Assembly (NCBI GenBank): GCA_903994525.1
Contig: CAJEXW010000011.1
Location: forward strand, 25,165 to 89,164
DNA length: 64,000 bases
Reading direction: 5' to 3'
DNA from: an uncultured Chlorobiaceae bacterium
GTDB taxonomy: Bacteria; Bacteroidota; Chlorobiia; Chlorobiales; Chlorobiaceae
The notes below the pieces were generated by a model. That model ran no database searches, was not told the origin of the DNA, and worked only from the letters and a program-made list of their open reading frames with translations. Both the position numbers and the translations under genes were made by a program. This document shows positions 27,630-38,028 of the stretch, piece by piece (within the stretch, counting starts at the first letter, position 1; each line of letters opens with the position of its first letter).

Positions 27630-28079
27630 TTATCGTTTTCTGATACTATAGTCTATTTTGTTCTTTGCCTTTATTAACTCTTCGCTCTCTTTTTTCTTCA
27701 TCTCTTCAGCTTTTCTTGACTCTTCGCTCTCTTTTTGTTTGATCTCTTCAGCTTTTTTCTCGGCCTCTTTTAAAGCCTCAGCGTTTATTTTCTGGTGCTC
27801 TTCGTTGGCTCTGCTTTCAGCTTGCAGCAAAGTTTCAGCCTCTTTTTTCTTTAACTCTTCACGGTTTTTTGCTGCCTCCAGAATCGCGGCAGCTTTTAAG
27901 TCAGCCAGTCGCTTTTTTCTGCTTGAAGCTTTTACTCTGGCCGATTTTATTTCGCTTTTTACCTCTGTTGTTACCGATTGCTTTGCTTCGGTGACTTTGT
28001 CCGCAGCAAAAGAGAGTGTTGCAGCAATGCAAGTTGTTGATAATGAAACAATGCAAAGGGCGATCAGACTTTTCTTCAT
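27630..28079 (-). CDS. Exported Lys/Glu-rich coiled-coil protein
   Basis: A 149-residue protein with a signal peptide (MKKSLIALCIVSLSTTCIAA, cleavage near ATLSFAA-DK) and then an almost uninterrupted charged helix rich in K, E and A (residues 45-145). It carries a repeated block: KKAEEIKQKESEESRKAEE then MKKKESEELIKAK, and the DNA shows the same duplicated T/C-rich stretch. It probably forms a periplasmic coiled coil, comparable in composition to TolA's helical region but with no TolA domain. It lies 25 bases downstream of the patatin-barrel gene. Function unknown. Confidence 0.72.
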   Translation of the reverse strand: MKKSLIALCIVSLSTTCIAATLSFAADKVTEAKQSVTTEVKSEIKSARVKASSRKKRLADLKAAAILEAAKNREELKKKEAETLLQAESRANEEHQKINAEALKEAEKKAEEIKQKESEESRKAEEMKKKESEELIKAKNKIDYSIRKR

Positions 28080-28103
28080 TCTTGTAATCCTTCTCTGTTT
28101 TGG

Positions 28104-30836
28104 TTAAAAGGGATGACCTACGCTGAAATATAAGATTGTTTCTGAAAATCGTGGTGATACGGAGCCTGTTCTTTGATCATGTTCCCTGGAGGGGAGTATT
28201 TTGGAGATTGCTATTCTTGCCGGACCTATTGGCGTTTCCCATATCATGCTTGTTCCTATACCCTGAAGAGGTGATGCCGCAGAGATGTCATCCAGAGTAT
28301 CCCAGACATTTCCGATATTGTAGTGCAGGAATAACGATGTTGGGAAAAGAATTTCAACCGATGGTTTATAGCCGAGCTGGATGCCTGCTGCTGCCATATT
28401 ATTTGACTGGAGGGCATTCTCTTTGAGTCCCACGAATCTCTGACTGTACGTCGTTCCAGCTCCTCCAAGGAAAAATTTTTCCGACAAAAGCATATTGTTG
28501 CTGCTCACACCGAAAAGTCCTGAAAGTTGAAAAGTCATTCTGCTCGTGAGCCGGATATTTTCTTCATGGTTTCCTGAGACTTGCCAAAAAAGCTCATGAT
28601 TGTCAAGCAGAGCAGTTGTGATAGAATATCTGAAATTTGTATAACTCCCTGATGTTGGTATCAGAGCGTTGTTCCTTGAATCCATGGTTAATTGTGTACC
28701 CAGAGAGAGCATCGTACTGTTGGCCTTGTTCAGTTCACCCATTGTGTTGCCTGCGGTATATGATTGTGCGTTTTGGAGCGTCATATCAGCAATGAATTGT
28801 CCATTTTTTCGGATTCTTGCACCAAACGCATGGGTAAGGCCATATTTCTGGATGCCGTAATTGCTTATCTTCTCTGTTGTTTCAAGATGTTCAAAAACGT
28901 GCTGGTCATAAAAGAGTCGGGAGGACATTGTGAAATGAGAGGTCCCAATGCGTGGCATGGAAAACTCCATGTTTGCAAGAGAGCCGTTGCGTCCTGTTTT
29001 AAGCCACCCCCCGATAGAGCTGGTATTTCCGCCCAAATTTTCGTCTCTGATATCTATCAGCAGTTGGGCATCATTCGTTTCATCATATCGTAATCCAAAA
29101 CGAAGCACTGATGAGGGCTTCTCTTCAAACGAAAACCTGAGTAGTTGATCGCCCGGTTTTGAAGCTGAGGGATTTTCCGCAGCGAGTGATACCCTGTTGA
29201 ACACCCCGGTTTCATAAAGATTATCTACCGACTCTTCTGCTTTTACAAGAGTGAACGCACGAGTTGAGTCAATTTTTATTTCACGAGTTATTGGGGTGAT
29301 TTTGGTAAGATTTTTGTCTCTGTGAATCTGGATACTCTGTGGTTTTCCAGAGGAGAGTGTTACCTGGAGCACGCCATTACTGATCTCGGTATCAGTAATG
29401 GTGACAAGGCTATACCCTTTTTTTCGGTATTCTTTTATCAGTGACTCGAGGCATTTTGTGCCCTCACTGTTCTTATAGAGTTTTCCAATGACATCTTTAA
29501 AACAGCTTTCGATCTTTTCTGGTGCGGGGAGATCTGGTGGGCCTCCCAAAATCGTTACATGATGTAGTGCCGGAAGTGGCTCAAGATGAAAAACAGCCGT
29601 GTGATGTTTTTTATCAAGCACTGCATAGACTCTGGTAAAGAGATCTGTTTCCAGCAACTCCTGAAGAGTTTTCTTCACATCAATTCCCTGCATGAGGATG
29701 GATGTAATCCTCTCTCCAGGGATCGGATCTTCATGACGAAAAAAAGCGCTTTTTTTCCAGTTACCAATGAATCTGCCTTGAGTATGTTTTTGTTTTATCT
29801 GCTGTTTAATCTTTTTTGCCAGTGCTTTACCTGTGGCATATCCTGACTCCACAAGCTCCGTAATATTTGAAAAATCGGTGGCTTTATGGTTTTTAAGATC
29901 AGGACTGATGACCATATCTGCTTTTGCAAGCTGTACAGGATACTGTAATTTGGTAAGAATGGTCATGGCTTGATCTGCCGCTTTCCAGGGAAGATCAAGC
30001 TCCTCGCCCGTTGCGTACATACTTCCGTGCGTATCAATTGCTATTTTATAATCTGCGCTCAATGTCTCAAGTTCGTCGACCGGAAGGTTTGCAACGAGAC
30101 CTCCATCGACCAGATGGTAGTTGTTTTGTACGATTGGTTCATAGAGGATAGGGATGGTGCTGCTGGCCCGGATTGCTTCAGACAGCGATCCGGAACTCAG
30201 CGTTATACGCATTCCTGAAACAAGATCGGTGGCAACAGCTCTGAAGTTAATCGGCAGGGATGAGAAATCGTTTGAAGTGTGGTAAAGGGCGTGCAAGGCC
30301 AGAAGATCAAGGCGTCCTGTGATCAATTGGGCGGAATTCAGCGATTTTGGGATAATCAGCTTTAATTTTTTAAACCGGATGGCAATTGACGCTCTATCCC
30401 TGATTCGCTGCTGCTCAAGAAAAATATTTGATCGGGTGTAATCGTTGTTGAGAGAAAGAAAAGAGTCCCAAGGGATGGTGTGTACTATCTCTTCTATTTC
30501 AGTCGGGCTGTATCCACTACTGTAGAGCCCCCCGATAATAGCTCCCATGCTTGTGCCAGCGATACAGTCAACAGGAACATCCTCCTCCTCAAAAGCCCTG
30601 AGTATACCAATTTGTGCAAAGCTGTTGGCGCCTCCACCTGAAAGAGCCAGGCCGATGGTTTTTCGTGCCGGTTTCATGGCGCGGCACAGTGCAAAGCGGC
30701 GTTGGGGAAGTTTTAGCGTGTCTGGGTAGACAATAACGGTCGGAGAGGCCACGGCATCGGAAATTTCTGCAAGTATCATAAGAAGCGATATGATAAGCAG
30801 TGAAACTGTTAAAAAAGCACTTCTGATGGTCAACAA
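28104..30836 (-). CDS. Patatin-like phospholipase with C-terminal Omp85-type barrel (PlpD-like)
   Basis: About 910 residues with a signal peptide, a patatin domain and a surface barrel. The patatin domain shows the oxyanion motif GGGANSFAQIG, the nucleophile block AGTSMGAIIGGLY and the catalytic dyad aspartate DGGLVANLP. A POTRA-like section (HHVTILGGPPDL) and a 16-strand-like Omp85 domain follow (RFGLRYDETNDAQLL, ILFPTSLFLHYNIGNVWD, final F in SVGHPF). The patatin domain would be translocated by its own barrel (type Vd secretion). The start is placed at TTG 30836, because AAGGAG lies eight bases upstream; the frame opens at 30866. Confidence 0.87.
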   Translation of the reverse strand: MLTIRSAFLTVSLLIISLLMILAEISDAVASPTVIVYPDTLKLPQRRFALCRAMKPARKTIGLALSGGGANSFAQIGILRAFEEEDVPVDCIAGTSMGAIIGGLYSSGYSPTEIEEIVHTIPWDSFLSLNNDYTRSNIFLEQQRIRDRASIAIRFKKLKLIIPKSLNSAQLITGRLDLLALHALYHTSNDFSSLPINFRAVATDLVSGMRITLSSGSLSEAIRASSTIPILYEPIVQNNYHLVDGGLVANLPVDELETLSADYKIAIDTHGSMYATGEELDLPWKAADQAMTILTKLQYPVQLAKADMVISPDLKNHKATDFSNITELVESGYATGKALAKKIKQQIKQKHTQGRFIGNWKKSAFFRHEDPIPGERITSILMQGIDVKKTLQELLETDLFTRVYAVLDKKHHTAVFHLEPLPALHHVTILGGPPDLPAPEKIESCFKDVIGKLYKNSEGTKCLESLIKEYRKKGYSLVTITDTEISNGVLQVTLSSGKPQSIQIHRDKNLTKITPITREIKIDSTRAFTLVKAEESVDNLYETGVFNRVSLAAENPSASKPGDQLLRFSFEEKPSSVLRFGLRYDETNDAQLLIDIRDENLGGNTSSIGGWLKTGRNGSLANMEFSMPRIGTSHFTMSSRLFYDQHVFEHLETTEKISNYGIQKYGLTHAFGARIRKNGQFIADMTLQNAQSYTAGNTMGELNKANSTMLSLGTQLTMDSRNNALIPTSGSYTNFRYSITTALLDNHELFWQVSGNHEENIRLTSRMTFQLSGLFGVSSNNMLLSEKFFLGGAGTTYSQRFVGLKENALQSNNMAAAGIQLGYKPSVEILFPTSLFLHYNIGNVWDTLDDISAASPLQGIGTSMIWETPIGPARIAISKILPSREHDQRTGSVSPRFSETILYFSVGHPF

Positions 30837-30954
30837 TGGTGATACTCCTTGTTCATTGTCCAGCAATAAAGGTTATATTGAGGCTGTTTTTGAGAACTCA
30901 GGCAGACTTTATATCTTGAGCTTTAATGTATAACCTTTACTCTTCATTGTAAAA

Positions 30955-31794
30955 ATGGGTTGGTTTAAACGGGTAAAACCTTCAATACGTCCTACTGACA
31001 AACGAGACATGCCGGAAGGATTGTGGTGGAAATGTGAAGAGTGCGGAGCAGCGCTTCACAAAATTCAGCTTGAAGATCATCTTTTTACCTGCCCGCAATG
31101 TGCTCACCATTTCAGGATATCTCCCTACAAATATTTTTCCATTCTTTTTGATGGAGACAAGTATACAGAATTTGGTGATGAGCTTCGTGCTGCTGACCCT
31201 CTTCTTTTTACTGATACTAAAAAATACCTCGACCGAGTGCATGATACCCTTGAAAAAAAGGGAAAAACAGAGGCTTGCCGAAATGCTTACGGAGAGTGCG
31301 CTGGCGCTCATCTTGTTGTTTCGGCGATGGATTTTGGTTTTATCGGGGGCTCCATGGGCTCTGTTGTCGGTGAAAAAATAGCACGTGCGGTTGATAAATC
31401 GCTTGAACTGAATGCTCCGCTGCTTGTTATCTCCCAGTCAGGGGGAGCAAGGATGATGGAGGGTGCCTTCAGCCTCATGCAGATGGCCAAGACAGCCGCC
31501 CGACTTACACGGCTCAGCGAGAAGAAACTTCCCTATATCTCTCTTTTGACTGATCCAACCATGGGGGGGATTACAGCCTCCTTTGCAATGCTTGGTGACA
31601 TCAATATCAGCGAACCGAAAGCACTGATAGGTTTTGCTGGCCCCAGGGTGATCAGGGATACCATTAAAAGAGATCTGCCCGAAGGATTTCAACGAGCTGA
31701 ATTTCTGCTTGAACACGGCTTTCTTGACCGTATTATTCCCCGGCGTGAATTGAAGCGTGAACTGGTCAGTCTGCTCAGTATGCTGAAAATTTAG
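30955..31794 (+). CDS. accD: Acetyl-CoA carboxylase carboxyltransferase subunit beta
   Basis: A 279-residue AccD that, with AccA, moves carboxyl from biotin to acetyl-CoA, starting fatty acid synthesis. The N-terminal zinc ribbon CEECG..CPQCA supplies the four Cys ligands. The carboxyltransferase core has [35 protein letters not shown] and [16 protein letters not shown], ending FAGPRVI. The size is normal. Its TAG lies one base from the thyX stop on the other strand, so the two genes converge with no spacer. AccA is not adjacent. Confidence 0.95.
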   Translation: MGWFKRVKPSIRPTDKRDMPEGLWWKCEECGAALHKIQLEDHLFTCPQCAHHFRISPYKYFSILFDGDKYTEFGDELRAADPLLFTDTKKYLDRVHDTLEKKGKTEACRNAYGECAGAHLVVSAMDFGFIGGSMGSVVGEKIARAVDKSLELNAPLLVISQSGGARMMEGAFSLMQMAKTAARLTRLSEKKLPYISLLTDPTMGGITASFAMLGDINISEPKALIGFAGPRVIRDTIKRDLPEGFQRAEFLLEHGFLDRIIPRRELKRELVSLLSMLKI

Positions 31795-31795
31795 T

Positions 31796-32446
31796 TCAAA
31801 TCCATCCCATCGCTGCTGCTGTCACAGGGAATTGTGAGATAAATATCTTTTTGATCTCCAACGCAATCTCGCGGTGCTCTTGCTGTGTGCTGCTGTCGCT
31901 TCGTACCTCAAGGTAGTGAATCCAGCTCCTGACCGAACCTTTCATGTAGAGCTTCGTCTGCGTGGCAAGAGGCAATAACACACGGGCGCACTCTTTGGCA
32001 ATCCCTTTTTCAAGTGCCTGGTTGTACTGATCAAGTGCAGTGCTGGCCATGCGCTCTTGTGCTTCAGCAAACCACAGCTTTGTGGCATCATCCAAATCGT
32101 CAAGAGAGTTCTGGCGGTTTTTGCTGTCCTGTCTGCGAGGCTGATAGCGTTCGATCTCCTGTGCCCTGGCATAGCGTTGTGAGAATTCCTGAAACTGGAA
32201 GCTTTTATGGCGCAAAATCTGCGGGGAAATTGCACGGGATGTGATAATTTCAACACTCATATCAACCATCTCAAAAATGCTCCAGTGTTTGTGCTCAATG
32301 CAATAGGCGAGGAGCTTCTGATAATCAAGTGTTTCCTGGTGGGGGCTTGATACTCTTGCACAGTAGGCAATCAGCCCTTCTGGCGTGAGCGTCTGGTTGT
32401 CAACCTGGATGAGTGGAGCGGTGACTGCAATGAGGCGTACCTGCAT
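31796..32446 (-). CDS. thyX: FAD-dependent thymidylate synthase ThyX
   Basis: A flavin-dependent enzyme methylating dUMP to dTMP, using methylene-tetrahydrofolate and NADPH, here 216 residues. The signature reads [15 protein letters not shown] (in the position of RHRxxSxxxxSxRY), so the third residue is Lys rather than the usual Arg. The tail [20 protein letters not shown] is typical, with conserved R and H for nucleotide binding. A ThyX rather than ThyA is usual in these bacteria. It lies 267 bases upstream of clpP on the opposite strand. Confidence 0.93.
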   Translation of the reverse strand: MQVRLIAVTAPLIQVDNQTLTPEGLIAYCARVSSPHQETLDYQKLLAYCIEHKHWSIFEMVDMSVEIITSRAISPQILRHKSFQFQEFSQRYARAQEIERYQPRRQDSKNRQNSLDDLDDATKLWFAEAQERMASTALDQYNQALEKGIAKECARVLLPLATQTKLYMKGSVRSWIHYLEVRSDSSTQQEHREIALEIKKIFISQFPVTAAAMGWI

Positions 32447-32712
32447 GTTTTATTGATGTTGAGGTGGGTTGTCTGACTTCGCTGAATATAGCGGAAATGG
32501 CTCCATTTTCCATCTTCTGTACAAAAGGGAAGAGAGTTCTCTTTTTTTTGCAGATTGGAACGTGAACACTTGATTTATTGTTGTCACTGCGTATTTTGCA
32601 GGTCAATGTACAGCAGGCTGGCATATTGATTGATATGCAGCTTTTTGGATAAGGCGCTTTTGCCGCCGCCATGTTTTTAAGCCGTTAACCAATTACAAAC
32701 AGTAGAGCAATT

Positions 32713-33390
32713 ATGGCAAATATTAATTTTGGTTTTGAACACCATGCCAAAAAAATGTACTCAGGCGCAATAGAGCAGGGGATCACCAACTCTCTTGTAC
32801 CCATGGTCATCGAGACATCAGGAAGAGGGGAGAGGGCATTCGATATTTTTTCAAGGTTGTTGCGTGAGCGCATCATCTTTCTCGGCAGCGGGATTGATGA
32901 ACATGTCGCGGGTCTGATTATGGCCCAGCTTATTTTTCTCGAATCTGAAGATCCTGAACGTGACATTTATATCTATGTCAACTCTCCGGGCGGAAGTGTT
33001 TCTGCCGGTCTTGGTATCTACGATACCATGCAGTATATCCGTCCGGAAGTTTCCACAGTCTGTGTTGGTATGGCGGCAAGCATGGGGGCATTTCTTCTGG
33101 CAAGCGGAGCAAAAGGCAAGAGAGCCTCGCTTCCCCATTCACGCATCATGATTCATCAGCCATCCGGTGGTGCGCATGGACAGGAGACAGATATTGTTAT
33201 CCAGGCGCGGGAAATTGAGAAGATTCGGACATTGCTTGACGAACTGCTTGCCAAACACACCGGCAAAGATGTGGCGCAGGTGAGGGAAGATTCAGAAAGA
33301 GATCGCTGGATGAACGCACAGGAGGCGCTCGATTATGGCATTATCGACGCTATTTTTGAGAAACGTCCAGCGCCTGAAAAAAAGGACTAA
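32713..33390 (+). CDS. clpP: ATP-dependent Clp protease proteolytic subunit
   Basis: A serine peptidase subunit of 225 residues forming a 14-mer with ClpX or ClpA. The catalytic Ser is in [15 protein letters not shown], His in [10 protein letters not shown], and the conserved N-terminus is [20 protein letters not shown]. The remainder is standard, with ending PAPEKKD. The gene is followed by valS after 17 bases. ClpX is not in the window. It lies opposite to thyX across a 266-bp gap with no clear feature. Confidence 0.95.
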   Translation: MANINFGFEHHAKKMYSGAIEQGITNSLVPMVIETSGRGERAFDIFSRLLRERIIFLGSGIDEHVAGLIMAQLIFLESEDPERDIYIYVNSPGGSVSAGLGIYDTMQYIRPEVSTVCVGMAASMGAFLLASGAKGKRASLPHSRIMIHQPSGGAHGQETDIVIQAREIEKIRTLLDELLAKHTGKDVAQVREDSERDRWMNAQEALDYGIIDAIFEKRPAPEKKD

Positions 33391-33406
33391 CCTGAGCCAG
33401 CATATC

Positions 33407-36118
33407 ATGAGCGATCATAGGGAAGCATTTAATCTGGAAAAAAGTTATAACCATCACGATGTTGAAGAGCGGTGGCAGAGTGCGCACTGGGAGACGGCCG
33501 GGAGTTTTCATGCAGAGAGTTCGCGTCTCCTGAAAGAGGGTAAAGAGCCCTATACGGTGCTTATGCCGCCACCGAATGTGACCGGAAGCCTGACGCTCGG
33601 TCATGTGCTGAACCATACGCTGCAGGATATTTTTATACGCTATAACCGTATGACTGGCAAGGAGGCGTTGTGGCTTCCCGGTACCGATCATGCCGGTATT
33701 GCAACGCAGACCGTGGTGGAGAAAAAGCTGAAAAAAGAGGGGATTACCCGTCACGATCTGGGGCGCAAGGAGTTTCTTGATCATGTCTGGCAGTGGAGGG
33801 ATGAGTATGGTGGTCTTATTCTCAAGCAGCTTCGCAAGCTTGGCATCTCCTGCGACTGGCGTCGCAACCTCTTTACCATGGATGATGGCGCTTCAAAAGC
33901 GGTCATTAACGCTTTTGTGGCGCTCTATCGTGATGGATTGATCTATCGTGGTGCCCGTATTATCAACTGGTGTCCGGTGTCGCAGACTGCTCTCTCCGAT
34001 GAAGAGGTGATTATGAAGCCGCGTCGTGACAAGCTGGTCTATGTACAGTATGCTCTGGTCAGCCATCCCGGGGAATATATCACCATTGCGACCGTAAGGC
34101 CTGAAACCATTCTGGCCGACGTTGCCATTGCCGTTAACCCCGAAGACCCTCGTTTTCGTCATCTGGTTGGGCAGTATGCCATTGTTCCAGTTGCAGGGCG
34201 CCATATTCCCGTTATTGCTGATGATTACGTTGATATTGAGTTTGGGACCGGAGCGCTGAAAATTACTCCTGCCCATGATCCCAATGACTATCAGGTTGCC
34301 CGAAGGCACAATCTTCCAATACTGTCAGTTATAGGCAAAGATGGTCGAATGACTGACGAATTTGGTTATGGCGGTATGGACCGATTTGATGCCCGGGCAA
34401 AAATTCTCAAGGATCTTGAAGAGCTTGGTCATCTGGATCGCATTGAGGAGTATGAGCACAATGTGGGCTACTCCGAGCGGGCAGATGTGGTGGTAGAGCC
34501 CTATCTCTCCGAGCAGTGGTTTGTTAAAATGAAACCTCTTGCCGAGCCAGCACTGAAGGTTGTCAATGATGGTGAAATCCATTTTCATCCCCGGCAATGG
34601 ATCAATACCTATCGCCACTGGATGGAAAACATTCAGGACTGGTGCATCTCGCGCCAGATCTGGTGGGGGCATCGTATTCCCGCCTGGTATGACACAGAAG
34701 GTCGCGTATGGGTTGCCGCTTCTTATCAGGAGGCCTGTCATCTTGCTGGTACCGACAAGCTGGTGCAGGATGAAGATGTGCTCGACACCTGGTTTTCTTC
34801 ATGGCTCTGGCCATTGACAACGCTTGGCTGGACCGACAAGCAGAGCGATAATGATGATCTCAAATCGTTTTATCCAACCAATACCCTTGTCACCGGCCCC
34901 GACATTATCTTTTTCTGGGTTGCCAGAATGATTATGGCAGGTCTCTATTTTAAAGGGGATGTGCCTTTTCGTGATGTCTATTTTACCAGTATTATCCGCG
35001 ATATGAAAGGGAGAAAACTCTCCAAATCATTGGGTAATTCACCTGATCCACTCAAGGTGATTGATACTTATGGTACCGATGCACTCCGTTTCACCATCAT
35101 CTATATTGCACCTTTTGGTCAGGATGTGCTTTTTGGAGAGGAAAAATGTGAGCTGGGCCGGAATTTTGCCACAAAAATCTGGAATGCTACACGCCTTGTC
35201 TTCATGCAGCGCGAGAAGTATTTCGGCGATCAGGAGGAGTTTTCAGCATTCTACAGAACGTTTAAGCCATCGTTTCCAACACTGGATCTGGCTGAGCAGT
35301 GGCTTCTTGCCGGCTATCATGGTATGCTTGAACGCTATCATCATGGTTTCAGCCAGTTCAGGGTGAATGAAATTGTGAAACTGATTCATGATTTTTTCTG
35401 GGGCGATTATTGCGACTGGTATCTTGAGGCGCTCAAGGTGAAACTTTCCGGGGATGTGACAAAAGATGATGCTCGAAATGCGGTGTGTTTTGCTGTGTAT
35501 GTTCTTGAGGGTACCCTGCAAGCCTTGCATCCTGTCATGCCTTTTATTACCGATGAGATATGGCACCATGTACTTCCTCATACAGCAGATGAGAGCATAG
35601 CCCTCTCGTCGATGCCCCATGCCGATGTGTCGCTCTCAGGAGTGGATGTTCAGGCTTTTTCTCTTGTACAGAAGATTGTTAAAGAGGTCAGAAGCCTGCG
35701 CTCTCTGTTTGGAGTTCCACACAAAAGTGAGGCTGAAATTCGGCTCAGAGCCTCCAGTGAGGCCGATAGTCTTGTGATTACGGCAAATCTTTCGCTGATT
35801 GCGGCGCTTGGTCAGTGTCTTCCAGCGTTGATTGAGAGTGCCGAAAGTCCCCGTCATGCTGCCAGCTCTGTTGTTGAGGGAAATGAACTCTTTGTGCTGC
35901 TTGAAGGTTTAATATCGTTCGATAAAGAGCGTGTACGTCTTCAAAAAGAGATTGATAATATCGCCTCCTACGTTGCTTCGATTCGAAAAAAGCTTTCGAA
36001 CCGGGGTTTTGTTGACAATGCCCTCCCTGATCTTATTGAAAAAGAGCGTGAAAAACTGAGGGAGGCTGAGGATAATCTTGAAAAACTTGCAAGGAATCTT
36101 GCTGTTCTTAGTGACTAA
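33407..36118 (+). CDS. valS: Valyl-tRNA synthetase
   Basis: A class I aminoacyl-tRNA synthetase charging tRNA-Val, 903 residues. The HIGH-type motif is in [19 protein letters not shown], and KMSKS appears as [15 protein letters not shown]. The editing domain (CP1) occupies the middle, the anticodon domain follows near residue 640 ([15 protein letters not shown]), and a C-terminal coiled coil ([15 protein letters not shown] to the end) is the usual ValS arm. ATG 33407 is chosen because the frame is open far into clpP but the family starts here. It is separated from clpP by 16 bases. Confidence 0.95.
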   Translation: MSDHREAFNLEKSYNHHDVEERWQSAHWETAGSFHAESSRLLKEGKEPYTVLMPPPNVTGSLTLGHVLNHTLQDIFIRYNRMTGKEALWLPGTDHAGIATQTVVEKKLKKEGITRHDLGRKEFLDHVWQWRDEYGGLILKQLRKLGISCDWRRNLFTMDDGASKAVINAFVALYRDGLIYRGARIINWCPVSQTALSDEEVIMKPRRDKLVYVQYALVSHPGEYITIATVRPETILADVAIAVNPEDPRFRHLVGQYAIVPVAGRHIPVIADDYVDIEFGTGALKITPAHDPNDYQVARRHNLPILSVIGKDGRMTDEFGYGGMDRFDARAKILKDLEELGHLDRIEEYEHNVGYSERADVVVEPYLSEQWFVKMKPLAEPALKVVNDGEIHFHPRQWINTYRHWMENIQDWCISRQIWWGHRIPAWYDTEGRVWVAASYQEACHLAGTDKLVQDEDVLDTWFSSWLWPLTTLGWTDKQSDNDDLKSFYPTNTLVTGPDIIFFWVARMIMAGLYFKGDVPFRDVYFTSIIRDMKGRKLSKSLGNSPDPLKVIDTYGTDALRFTIIYIAPFGQDVLFGEEKCELGRNFATKIWNATRLVFMQREKYFGDQEEFSAFYRTFKPSFPTLDLAEQWLLAGYHGMLERYHHGFSQFRVNEIVKLIHDFFWGDYCDWYLEALKVKLSGDVTKDDARNAVCFAVYVLEGTLQALHPVMPFITDEIWHHVLPHTADESIALSSMPHADVSLSGVDVQAFSLVQKIVKEVRSLRSLFGVPHKSEAEIRLRASSEADSLVITANLSLIAALGQCLPALIESAESPRHAASSVVEGNELFVLLEGLISFDKERVRLQKEIDNIASYVASIRKKLSNRGFVDNALPDLIEKEREKLREAEDNLEKLARNLAVLSD

Positions 36119-36177
36119 TTGTTTGCTTCTCTTGTGTTTTTGAAGCGTTTCGAGTGTTGTGATTAGGTTAAATCAGC

Positions 36178-36202
36178 GAAAAGTGGTACATTCCCACTTT
36201 TC
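36178..36202 (+). terminator. Weak hairpin in the valS-rpoD gap
   Basis: A nine-bp inverted repeat GAAAAGTGG / CCACTTTTC with a seven-base loop, about 60 bases after valS and 64 before the rpoD start. It lacks a long T tract, so it may be a partial terminator or a leader structure ahead of rpoD. Confidence 0.35.
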
Positions 36203-36265
36203 CGGTTTATCAGGCAGGCCGGCTCGACTGGTTAACATTGCCTAAGTTCTTAAGGGGAGTTTTAC

Positions 36266-37165
36266 ATGAGGCAACTCAAAATAAGCAAGCAGATAACTAA
36301 TCGTGAAAGCCTTTCTCTTGACAGATATCTTCAGGAGATTGGTAAATATGATCTTTTGACCGCTGAAGATGAGGTACGGTTGACCAAGGCGATTAAAGAG
36401 GGGTTTGATATGCCGGTTGATACCACTGAATACAAGCGTGCCAAACGTGCTCTTGATAAATTGATCAAAGGAAACCTTCGTTTTGTCGTCTCTGTTGCGA
36501 AGCAGTACCAGAATCAGGGGTTGACCCTTGGTGACCTTATCAATGAAGGTAATCTTGGTCTTATAAAGGCAGCAAAGAGGTTTGATGAGACCCGTGGATT
36601 CAAATTCATCTCTTATGCGGTATGGTGGATTCGGCAGTCCATTCTTCAGGCGCTGGCAGAGCAGTCGAGAATTGTGAGGCTTCCGTTAAACAGGGTAGGT
36701 ACTCTCAACAAGATCAGCAAAGCATACAGCCAGCTTGAACAGGAGTTTGAGCGGGATCCCAATACCCGGGAGCTTGCCACTTTGCTTGAGATGGATTCCC
36801 AGGATGTAGCAGACACATTGAAAATTGCTGGTCGGCATGTTTCTGTCGATGCGCCATTTGCACAAGGAGATGATAATCGTCTGCTTGATGTGTTGCAGAA
36901 CGATGGTCATCTTCCTGATTATGGTCTTAACCGTGATTCACTCACCCTTGAGGTTGAACGCTCACTTTCTGTTCTTGCACCCAGAGAGGCTGATGTTATC
37001 AAATCCTATTTTGGCATTGGTATGGATAACCCTCTTACCCTCGAGGAGATTGGTGAGAAGTTCAGGTTGACAAGGGAGCGTGTGCGCCAGATCAAGGAGA
37101 AGGCGATCCGGAGACTGAGGCAGTCGGCTTACAGCAAAATACTCAAGGAGTATATTGGGAGCTGA
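36266..37165 (+). CDS. rpoD: RNA polymerase primary sigma factor
   Basis: A 299-residue sigma-70 factor of the short Bacteroidetes/Chlorobi kind, without region 1.1. Region 1.2 ([16 protein letters not shown]) is followed by 2.1-2.4 with [19 protein letters not shown] and [19 protein letters not shown], region 3 ([13 protein letters not shown]), and region 4 with [37 protein letters not shown] precedes the ATG at good spacing. Being the primary factor, it sets the unusual promoter preferences of the phylum, which makes E. coli-style promoter calls in this window unreliable. Confidence 0.95.
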   Translation: MRQLKISKQITNRESLSLDRYLQEIGKYDLLTAEDEVRLTKAIKEGFDMPVDTTEYKRAKRALDKLIKGNLRFVVSVAKQYQNQGLTLGDLINEGNLGLIKAAKRFDETRGFKFISYAVWWIRQSILQALAEQSRIVRLPLNRVGTLNKISKAYSQLEQEFERDPNTRELATLLEMDSQDVADTLKIAGRHVSVDAPFAQGDDNRLLDVLQNDGHLPDYGLNRDSLTLEVERSLSVLAPREADVIKSYFGIGMDNPLTLEEIGEKFRLTRERVRQIKEKAIRRLRQSAYSKILKEYIGS

Positions 37166-37221
37166 TTGACTCTCAAAAGTACAGTAGAGTGGTAAGCTGG
37201 CAATTTTGCTTGCTCTCCACT

Positions 37222-38028
37222 CTATACTGCCGATATCCATACCGGCGCACCGTCTCCCAGACCAAGCAGTTTTGCTGCATGGCCATTTCGTACTGCAATT
37301 TCGATCATTCCGCTGCTTCCCACATAAGCAAGAAGTTGCTGATCAGCAACCTCTCCATAGGTAATAGATATCGGCAAGGGTGGGCAACCCTTGGTCTCTA
37401 CTAGCCACTCTCTTGAAAAATCAATACTCTCGCTGTCGATCGATGTGACCAGATTTCCAAAATGGTCGACAGAGATAATTTGGCCATTCCAGGATCTTCC
37501 GTTATCAGATGTTGTACAGTCTGGCAACAAGATTGTCGTACATTTTGAGGGATCCATTTCATTTCCAAGCTCAAGCGGAGAAACGCCGGAGGCAAGATGT
37601 GCAGCGGCAGGAGAAAAAACATCTCGTCCATGAAATGTGGAGCTTTGAGTTCTGAGCATATAGTGCTCTTTGGTAATCTGGACGCAGTGTCGAATATTGT
37701 CACTCTGTAAAATCTTTGTGAGCAATCCATTGTCAGGTGCCAAAAAGGTGTATCGATCAGTTTTGATTGCTATGGCTTTGCGGGAAGTGCCTACTCCAGG
37801 GTCAACTATTGCAATAAAAATTGTGCCGTCAGGGAAAAAATGTCTTGACTTGCCAAGCAGGAATGCACCCTGAACGATGTTCTGTGGTGAGATGGCATGA
37901 GTGAGATCAATAATCTGTGCTGAAGGCGCAAGCGAAACGATGACCCCTTTCATTTGTCCGATGAAAGTGTCAGCGAGACCAAAATCGGTCATCAAAACGA
38001 TAACAGGGTGGTGTTGCATGTGGTTCAT
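37222..38028 (-). CDS. SAM hydroxide adenosyltransferase (DUF62) family protein
   Basis: A 268-residue protein of the DUF62/SAM hydrolase family, which splits S-adenosylmethionine to adenosine and methionine with water as nucleophile. The N-terminal motif LMTDFGLADTFIGQMKG and DLTHAISPQNIVQGAFLL are typical, as is VDPGVGTSRKAIAI with FLAPDNGLLTKI. The C-terminal domain starts at DHFGNLVTSI. It directly follows the LptF/G-type permease, whose stop abuts its ATG with no base between, so the pair is one transcription unit. Physiological role uncertain. Confidence 0.9.
   Translation of the reverse strand: MNHMQHHPVIVLMTDFGLADTFIGQMKGVIVSLAPSAQIIDLTHAISPQNIVQGAFLLGKSRHFFPDGTIFIAIVDPGVGTSRKAIAIKTDRYTFLAPDNGLLTKILQSDNIRHCVQITKEHYMLRTQSSTFHGRDVFSPAAAHLASGVSPLELGNEMDPSKCTTILLPDCTTSDNGRSWNGQIISVDHFGNLVTSIDSESIDFSREWLVETKGCPPLPISITYGEVADQQLLAYVGSSGMIEIAVRNGHAAKLLGLGDGAPVWISAV

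Noticed and set aside
27658..28107. Plus-strand frame of 149 residues opposite the coiled-coil gene
   Set aside because: It is the antisense of a charged repetitive helix, giving Phe/Ser-rich low complexity; the minus strand has the signal peptide and sensible composition.
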